Shown in pieces: positions 56,874 through 64,000 of a stretch of 64,000 nucleotides of DNA (position 1 is the stretch's first letter; the number at the start of each line of letters is the position of its first letter). The translations under genes were made by a program, and so were the position numbers. This DNA comes from Dryas octopetala (Eukaryota > Streptophyta > Magnoliopsida > Rosales > Rosaceae): NCBI GenBank assembly GCA_963921425.1, contig OY992835.1, positions 21,142,001 to 21,206,000 on the forward strand, written 5' to 3'. The notes beneath the pieces were generated by a model, which saw nothing but the letters and a program-made list of their open reading frames with translations, did not search any database and was not told where the DNA came from.

Positions 56874-58862
56874 ATGGCATACTCGCACATTTCATGGCTT
56901 CTTCTAACTCAACTCCTCCTACTACTAGTCCCCAAAATTGTTGGCACCAAAGTCCCGGCAGTCATCGTGTTCGGGGACTCCTCCGTTGACGCCGGGAACA
57001 ACAACCAAATTCCCACCATTGCCAGGAGCAATTTTCTGCCTTACGGCCGTGATTTTGCTGGTGGCAAGCCCACCGGGAGGTTCTCCAATGGCAGAGTGCC
57101 TACAGACTTCATCTCCCAAGCTTTTGGACTCAGACCAACCATTCCTGCCTACTTGGATCCCACATATAATATCTCAGATTTTGCCTTTGGTGTCACCTTT
57201 GCTTCTGCTGGCACTGGCTATGATACTGCAACTTCAGATGTGCTAGTACGTCCCAAATATTTATTATAAAGTTTGATATATATATTGTCGGTTCATTTTC
57301 TAATGATTTAAGTTTATGGGATCTGGTAATCTTTTAACATAGTACCAAAGTTCTAATTGCAAAAACCAATGTTAGTTTATTTATAAGGTTGGGAGATGTC
57401 TTAAGTTTGAATCTCCTTTCTCGTATAAAAAAAAATTCTAATTGCAGAAGGTCCTGAGTTTGAAACCTTCAATCATCATGCACGGCTGCACCTTTATTTA
57501 TTTTTTTTTTTCAATTCATCAATTTAGGCCTTGTATTTCAGCATATATATATATGTACTGATGGTTAATTTGCTACTGGCTTTTGCAGTCTGTGATATCA
57601 CTATGGAAGCAATTGGAGTACTACAAGGAATACCAGAAGAAACTGAGAGCTTACACTGGAGAAAACGAAGCAAACCAAGCAATCAGAGAAGCTCTGCACA
57701 TGATGAGCTTAGGAACCAATGACTTCCTTGAAAACTACTTCTCAAACCCTGCAGGCAGGCAATCCCAATACACTGTCCCAAAGTACCAAGATTTTCTCAC
57801 TGGAATTGCAGGCAATTTTGTGAAGCAACTGTACGGCCTCGGAGCTCGGAAAATATCCTTAGGAGGACTGCCTCCAATGGGGTGCTTGCCACTGGAGAGA
57901 ACCACTAACGTCATGGGTGGGAATGACTGCAATGCAAGGTACAACAATGTGGCTCTGGAGTTCAATGAAAAGTTGAGCAACTTGACCATAAGCCTCAATA
58001 AAGAGCTTCCTGGGCTCCAATTGGTGTTCTCAAACCCATACTACATTTTTCTGCATATGATTAGAAGACCCACTTTGTATGGTAAGTCATCGATCAGAGA
58101 CTTTAGACTCTACTTAATTGCATGCTCTGTTGCACTGTGTTTTGATAATTTGATTGATTCTTCATGTACTTTACAAAATTACAAGCATCATTTTTACCCA
58201 GACACTATGAAAACTAGAGACTTGAGAACACCATACGTCTCACTTTAGCATTTAAGTTCTCACATTCTTTAATTTCTTGGTAGAAGCTAGCTAGTAGTCA
58301 CCAGTCACATCCTTTGGGTGGTGGATATCATGTGATTTTTAATTTATTTTTTTGATTTTTTGTTGGTTTAATTTAAACTAGGGAATTTTTTCAGAATTTT
58401 ATATACTTAAAAGCAAGTTGTTTAAAATTTAATTAAACATCTCATATCAGTCACTATTCTAAGTCTTGCATCATAGTATATAAATTTTATGAGTCTCTCT
58501 GCATCAAAAAATATTGTACCTCTTCATTTATTGCTAATTAGTTTTTGGTCGAATATTTGAACCATAACAAAGGGTTAAAATTCATGATATTTTGCTACCA
58601 TGTTCTTGCAATGCTCTGCATTCTCGATCCTCTGCTGAAATGAAGAACCTTAATTTTGTGATGGACAGGATTCGATGTGACATCAGTGGCTTGCTGCGGT
58701 ACAGGGATGTTCGAAATGGGCTACGCATGCAGTCGAAACGCCATGTTTTCATGCACGGACGCAAGCAAATACATATTCTGGGATTCTTTCCATCCTACTG
58801 AGAAAACAAATCATATAATCGCTGAATATGTGGTGAAACGTGTACTGGCCCAGTTTCTTTGA
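56874..58862 (+). CDS. GDSL esterase/lipase, copy 2
   Basis: Tandem paralogue of the preceding GDSL gene, with exactly the same exon lengths (372, 493 and 194 bases; 56874-57245, 57589-58081, 58669-58862) and the same protein length, 352 residues. A signal peptide covers about residues 1-24. Ser36 in FGDSSVDAGNNN and Asp327/His330 in WDSFHPTEK are conserved, so it should be active. The two proteins differ throughout but share long identical blocks such as GYGRDFAGG-type and GRFSNGRVP segments. Intron positions and phases are identical, proving tandem duplication with introns kept. Confidence 0.94.
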
Positions 58863-59245
58863 TTTCACTTAATTTCAAATTGAAGTTGAAGCTAGTTACC
58901 CAAAGTCTCTGCTTAGTGTCATTACTCATTAGCTACCCAATATCTACTAAGCATGATGTTGGCCCAAAAATGGCATAAATTAATTAAGCCTGTCAACCAC
59001 CATATATGTTATGTACCTGTAAATTGGCACTGCTAGGATTGGTTATAAATTAAGAGGCTGGTTTTTGGCTGCTATGGCCTATATATGGTATGGGTAGTTT
59101 AATTTGAAGAGTTGGGACATAGTTTATCTAATATTATATGCCTAATAATTTCTGCTTTTACGGATGTGGGATGGGTCCCATAACTTTTTTTTGTTTGCTT
59201 TTGCTAAGAAAAGAAACATATGAGTACATACAAGAATTTAAATTT
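58863..59245. other. GDSL copy 2 downstream region
   Basis: 3' UTR and AT-rich flank; nothing recognised. Confidence 0.4.
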
Positions 59246-59582
59246 AGAAAATTTTGGTTAAATTTCGCCGAAATTTTAAATTTGTTGAGATATGAAAATT
59301 TTAACACTAAACCAACAAAATTTCATCTGAATTTTGATGATTTCGCTGAAATTTCGATGATTTCGCTAAAATTTCGATAATTTCGCCGAAATTCTCGAAA
59401 TTTCAACGAAATTTTCGACTGGGTGGGATTTCTGAGTTTTGGGGAGGCTGTAATTTGGGAGGAGCTGAAGATGTGGAGGAAGAGAGGAGGGGCTAGGTTT
59501 CGATGGTATGGGGCGACAGCAAGGGGCGACAGCAGGGAGAAAGAGATGAGAGTGGGCTGGTGGTCGGCACAGCTGAAGGGAT

Positions 59583-59629
<47 letters not shown>

Positions 59630-60548
59630 GTGGGCTGGTGGTCGGCGCAAGTGGGGGATAGAGTTACTGATGGAGGAAATGAGAGAAAGGAAGAAGAAAA
59701 AAAAGAAAGAGAAATGGAAGAGAGATAAGAGAGAATGAGATCAGGGTGGGTAGTAGGTAGTGTGAGTTGCGTGCATCGATAATGTGGAGAGAGAAATTAA
59801 CATAAACAATTTGATTCTGGGTTTTTAAAATTCATGTTAATAAATTTACAAAAGTGTTCATCATTTCAAATGCTTATATCTCTCAAACCGTAGTTCCGAT
59901 TGATGCACAGTTTGCGCTCACATGTTCGTGTGTTCGAGACCTTTCCAACAAGCCACAAATCGAAGTCCAAAGTCCAATAGTTCAAAAAAAGGGTCAAACT
60001 AATTTAAAACAAAAATTATAAAATTAATCTAAAATATTTTATTTCACAAATAAATATTTAAAATATTTAAAATATTTTCAAAATAAAACTTGGAAAAATA
60101 CAAGTTCTCACAATCTACCCCCTTCAAAAGGGTCTCACAATCTATCCCCTTCAAAGAATTTCATCCTTGAAATTCTCAATAAAAGTAATAATGGAACAAC
60201 TTAAAACAAGCACAAACAATAACAATCTAGAGCTCTGAAAAGTTTTTTTCATTTATGAAAAACTGGAAAATAAATTACACAAGCTCTGAGGTGTTTGTTT
60301 AATCAAATTTATGTAATGAACTATTTTTTTAACAATATTTGCCTTCAACACACATTATATTTATCTTATATCACATGAAACTTACTATATAATTTGGTTT
60401 CTTCAATATTTTTTATCAATATAATAGATAATATGTTAAATAAACATATGGTAAAGTTTTATTCAAAATTTCTGTCGTTTTGGTCTAATTTATGTCGAAA
60501 TTTAAAAATCTTCGAAATTTCCGTCAAAATTTCCATCAAAATTTTCTC
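59246..60548. mobile_element. GAAATTTCG-rich repetitive element, with (AG)n
   Basis: Both ends contain many GAAATTTCG/CGAAATTT motifs in opposite orientation (59246-59420 and 60455-60548), giving rough terminal inverted repeats. The interior holds a G-rich stretch (59440-59580), an (AG)n microsatellite at 59585-59625, and a segment at 60090-60170 (TCTCACAATCTACCCCCTTC repeated twice, then AAAGAATTTCATCCTTGAAA) resembling a motif often seen in plant Ty3/gypsy LTRs. Exact class and limits are uncertain, and a composite of two elements is possible. No coding capacity. Confidence 0.5.
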
Positions 60549-62064
60549 GAAACCCGAAATTTTATTCCTTGAGTATATGACACAAAACTAGACATTCACC
60601 TAACATTAGAATAATCAAAATTAAAATAGAAAGAGCTTGACACTACATATTTAAATTCTGAATTTTCGAATTGAGAAATATCAATAATTCTCACTATTTC
60701 TTAGATTTATGGACCAAATTCAATTCAATGAGATCTTTCTTTCACATTTTTTTCCATCCATGAGAGAGAATTCTTTTACAACCATCAATGAGAGAGATCT
60801 AGCTAGGAAAATGCCCACAATTGAACATAGAACTATGTCACATAAGGCAATTATTGATGAGGGCTTATTTATATAGTTTGGGATGTGCAGTACAAAGTTA
60901 GAAGTTATCTTATATAGTTTAGGGTTTAATTTTTGATTTGTAAGACAAGAATCAGATTAAAAGTCAAATAATGCCAAAAACAAAGAGTCAGATCCATTTT
61001 CCAATAAGGTTGATTGGTAATGTCCAAATTGACGATCATCAATTTGATGTTTTAAGTTGACATTCATACATGGCCTTGCCTTGAACAGAAAGGTAGGGAA
61101 AGACGATAAAATCAAAATTTTTCATATGCAAAAACTTGGTTGCATGTGAATTGAGATCTCTCCTAGCTAGTTAGCTAGCTTGCTACAATGTCCAGATGAA
61201 CATCAAAATTATCTACGTATGTACCCCACTCCTGTTTTATTGCTCTTTGGACTGTCGAATATGTTGAGAGGAAATCAATAATGCTCTAGCTCACATAATA
61301 ATTACTTGTAATAATTTATTCGCCATTTTGCCAATGGTTAAAATATCCAATTTTCCCAGATAAAAAAAAATTATTGAATTTTTCAGCATCTCAAAGCTCA
61401 CAAATAGACATTTTTGGAATAAAATGCTCACAATGAATCCAAAGTAATAAAATTCACATGTGGGGGATTATAAAATTTAAAATTTATTTAAGAGTGGAGA
61501 AAACTTAAGTGTTATATACTTATGTATTTATTTATTTCATCATGTGCTAGATTATGTGATTCATGTGATGAAAAAAATATAGACAATTAGTAGTATAGCA
61601 CCCATTATATGAAAAGTTGACGTACTCAAATAATTTTATTACCCTTATAATTAAAAATACTTTAATCTGAATATGGAAATTCGAATTAAAGACCTTTCGA
61701 ATAGAAATAATACAAGACAAATAGCTACTTGATGTTTATATCAGTGTTTATCTAAAAGTCAAACCTTGCCATAAAAAAAAAAAAAATTTAATATTTTTTG
61801 TTAAACAGATATGTAAAAGAATCTTATAATTAGTACTTGGTATGCAAAAAAAAAAAAAACTTATCAGGGTCCATGTGGCGCGTGAGCCCACAACATTCAC
61901 TTTCTTACTTTCCACGAAACAAGTCCAAAGAGAGAAATGACTCAAATGAGATATAAAGCGGCAAACCGACCCGTCAAACGTTGAACTAAACTCATTCGCA
62001 TTCGCATTCGCTTTCGCTTTCTCTTTAAGCAAACTCCTCCTCAACAACAACAACAACAACAACC
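60549..62064 (+). promoter_or_regulatory. AT-rich spacer and promoter of poly-Asn gene
   Basis: Mostly AT-rich with no gene. A TATA-like ATATAAAG lies at 61951-61958, about 110 bases before the start codon at 62065. A (CAA)n run directly precedes the ATG (62041-62062) in the leader. Confidence 0.45.
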
Positions 62065-62230
62065 ATGAAGAAGCTCTACAAGAAAGGCCAAGTGCACCCA
62101 TCGCCGCCGCCGCCAACAACCGACCCCTTGGCCTTGCTTCCCGCCACAATTCTGGTCTTGGCCGCCGCCCTCTCCGCCCAAGACAAGGAGGTCCTGGCCT
62201 ACCTCGTCTCCTACACCAACAACAACAACG

Positions 62231-62262
<32 letters not shown>

Positions 62263-62736
62263 AGTCCAGCCAACGCCCACAGTACCTCTAAGCCCACCCA
62301 AAATAGCAAACCCATCTACAAAGTAGATGGTGGATCCCACCACCACCCTCCGACGTTCCAGTGCGACTGCTTCAGGTGCTACACGAGCTTCTGGGCACGG
62401 TGGGATGCTTCCCCCAACCGCCAACTCATCCACGAAATCATCGAGGCTTACGAGGAGAAGTTGGCTGAGAAGAAGAAGAAGATGAGGAACTCAAAGGTCA
62501 AGAAAGAGAGGAAGAAGAAGAGTAGTGGCCAAATTGGTCAAAATGGTCCAAATGGTCAAATTGGGGGTTCTGGGGAATTGGGACAGGTGGAGGAGGAAGA
62601 AGTGATCAGTACACCCCAGCTGGTGGCTGTGGAAGGCTGTGGTGGTGTTGAGGTTGGGACAGTGGAGAAGGGGTCCATGAGGAGGCTGGTGAGCTTCATT
62701 GGGGACAGGATTTGGGGTGTTTGGAATAGGGTTTAG
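62065..62736 (+). CDS. Plant protein of unknown function with poly-Asn tract
   Basis: Intact single-exon gene of 223 residues. I recognise the family as a conserved plant protein group but know no function. The N-terminus KKLYKKGQVHPSPPPP is followed by a hydrophobic/Ala-rich segment LALLPATILVLAAALSAQDK (residues 22-41). Asn tract at residues 52-66 (one Asp inside). Then comes a short Cys/Trp motif QCDCFRCYTSFWARWDASPN (Cys100, 102, 105) and the conserved helix LIHEIIEAYEEKLAE, a Lys-rich basic stretch (136-152), and a C-terminal SMRRLVSFIGDRIWGVWN block. The hydrophobic segment is too short and mixed to call a membrane helix with confidence. The Lys-rich part could be a nuclear localisation signal. 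Not a member of any enzyme family I can see. Confidence 0.85.
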
Positions 62737-63690
62737 TCTTGTCTTCAACCCAGATAAGAGTTTCTTTTCCCATTTTGTACATTAGTTTCCCATTTTGTTT
62801 AAACAGAAAACAATGGGAATTACCGAATTAGTGGGTTCAGTTGGGTTTTCTCCATTTTATTCCCTTTCTTTGTTTTCTTAGTTTTTTCCCTGTTTGGGTT
62901 TTAGTTCTAGATTGTTTTACTGGATTGCGTATAATTTCCAATCCAAGTACTGAATTTTAGATTATAAAATGGAGTCCCTCTTGTAAATGCTCTGTTTTTC
63001 TTAATTAGTGAGATTGTTTTTAATGTTTAATTAATTGATCTGCAACATGTTTACTGCATTTATCTTTGAGTAATAATGTCGAGCAATGTTGTGACTGGAA
63101 TTTCAATTCAGAGAGTTTAACTTGCAGCATTATTTTCGTTTTTTTTTCAATGGCAAGCGTTATTTATTATTTTTATTATTATTATTATTATTTTGAAATT
63201 TAGTTAATTATTTTATAAATCAACTGTGTTTGGGTTGAAGCTCAAATGGTCAGAGGTCAATATTCATCAGCGTTGAATTGATCAACCAAACATACAAGTA
63301 TACAACAGCACACAAATATATGATTGACTATTCCACGCTTGAAAATGCCAATCTCGATGTTTGGCTGCTTGCTCGGACCATTGGTCCAAGAAAGCTGTTT
63401 CCCGTCTAAATATAAAAATAAAACTATACGAGTATATGTCTATATGACAATTAATTTGAAAAGAGAAGGTGAGGAGAGCTGGAGAGGATCTTTTAATATA
63501 CTTTAAGTGTTTGCTAGGAAATGATTATGCTATTTTCTATCAACATGTATATTGGTCTAAAGTTATAATTTCATACCCCAAAAAGAAAGACACTTGTTTT
63601 AGTCAAATTTTTGTTTTTAGGTAAGTGCCTAATAGAGTTTGTTAAGATTAAATTTTCATTTAATGAGTTCTTATACTTTAATTTCATAAA
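62737..63690. other. 3' region and AT-rich spacer
   Basis: 3' UTR of the poly-Asn gene, a short (TTA)n run near 63168-63195 and otherwise no recognisable feature. Confidence 0.4.
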
Positions 63691-63694
63691 GCAT

Positions 63695-63922
63695 ACGAGC
63701 AATTTGAATTTTGTCACAAGATACTTCAAGTTTGACTAGCTCTTATTGAAACGCTCGTGAGCAATTTGAATATTGTCACGAGATAGTTTGCGTTTGACTA
63801 GTTCTTACTAAAACGCTTGTAAACAATTTAAATTTGTCACGAGATAGTTCGAGTTTGATTAACTCTTCCTAAAATGCTTGTAAGCAACTTAAATTTTGTC
63901 AAAATGGTTTGAATTTGACTAG
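63695..63922. repeat. Diverged 63-bp tandem repeats, about four copies
   Basis: Units start near 63697, 63760, 63823 and 63884 and share AGCAATTTGAA...TTGTCACGAGATAGTT...GTTTGACTAG...AAACGCTTG with substitutions and small indels. The array may continue to the right of the window. Confidence 0.75.
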
Positions 63923-64000
63923 CACTATCGAGCCTGACTTGTCATGTAAGACCTATAGTTTTAGCTTTAAAAAAAAATGTTTAACACTACTTATCAACTC

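Noticed and set aside
62041..62433. Minus-strand frame with poly-Val tract
   Set aside because: Antisense shadow of the AAC repeat in the conserved plus-strand gene.
1..64000. CRISPR arrays, bacterial operons, phage or plasmid features
   Set aside because: No direct-repeat/spacer arrays or prokaryotic gene organisation; the window is plant nuclear DNA.

Overview
The window is nuclear DNA from a flowering plant, almost certainly a eudicot. The genes are split by short AT-rich GT-AG introns, the proteins belong to plant families (IQD, IBR5, RALF, GDSL esterase, plant-type tRNase Z, mitochondrial KAS), and the spaces between genes hold plant DNA transposons and microsatellites. The species cannot be fixed from the sequence alone. 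All gene models below were assembled by eye from reading frames, splice sites and family conservation, and every reported junction keeps the frame.

Layout from left to right: TAF6 (minus, running off the left edge); a decayed hAT transposase; an IQD33-like calmodulin-binding protein (plus); eIF1A (minus); a DUF1664 membrane protein (minus), divergent from an LBR-1-like BPI/LBP lipopolysaccharide-binding protein (plus); a 4.9 kb transposon zone (17.4-21.7 kb) with a foldback MULE and a hAT element carrying a nested MULE; chloroplast-type tRNase Z (plus), tail to tail with mitochondrial beta-ketoacyl-ACP synthase (minus); a mitochondrial-like tRNA-Ser pseudogene; the dual-specificity phosphatase IBR5 (plus); a WLM/PUB metalloprotease (minus); a mitochondrial pyruvate carrier with five tiny exons (minus); a RALF peptide and an unrecognised acidic secreted protein (both minus); the lipid A disaccharide synthase LpxB (minus); two tandem GDSL esterases (plus); a repeat-rich gap; and a single-exon protein of unknown function with a poly-asparagine tract (plus).

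From memory of the Arabidopsis map, the gene order matches pieces of three Arabidopsis segments: At1g04950-04970 (TAF6, DUF1664, LBR-1), At2g04520-04570 (eIF1A, TRZ2, mtKAS, IBR5, LpxB, GDSL) and At5g35670-35690 (IQD33, eIF1A, WLM protease). The window therefore looks like an unfractionated ancestral block. Several genes serve organelles (tRNase Z, mtKAS, MPC, LpxB). mtKAS and LpxB belong to connected steps of mitochondrial acyl-ACP and lipid A-type synthesis, and the LBR-1-like protein belongs to a family that binds lipopolysaccharide. No cluster of novel genes was found. The least explained items are the acidic secreted protein, the PDD-repeat region of the WLM protease, and the foldback transposons next to genes.
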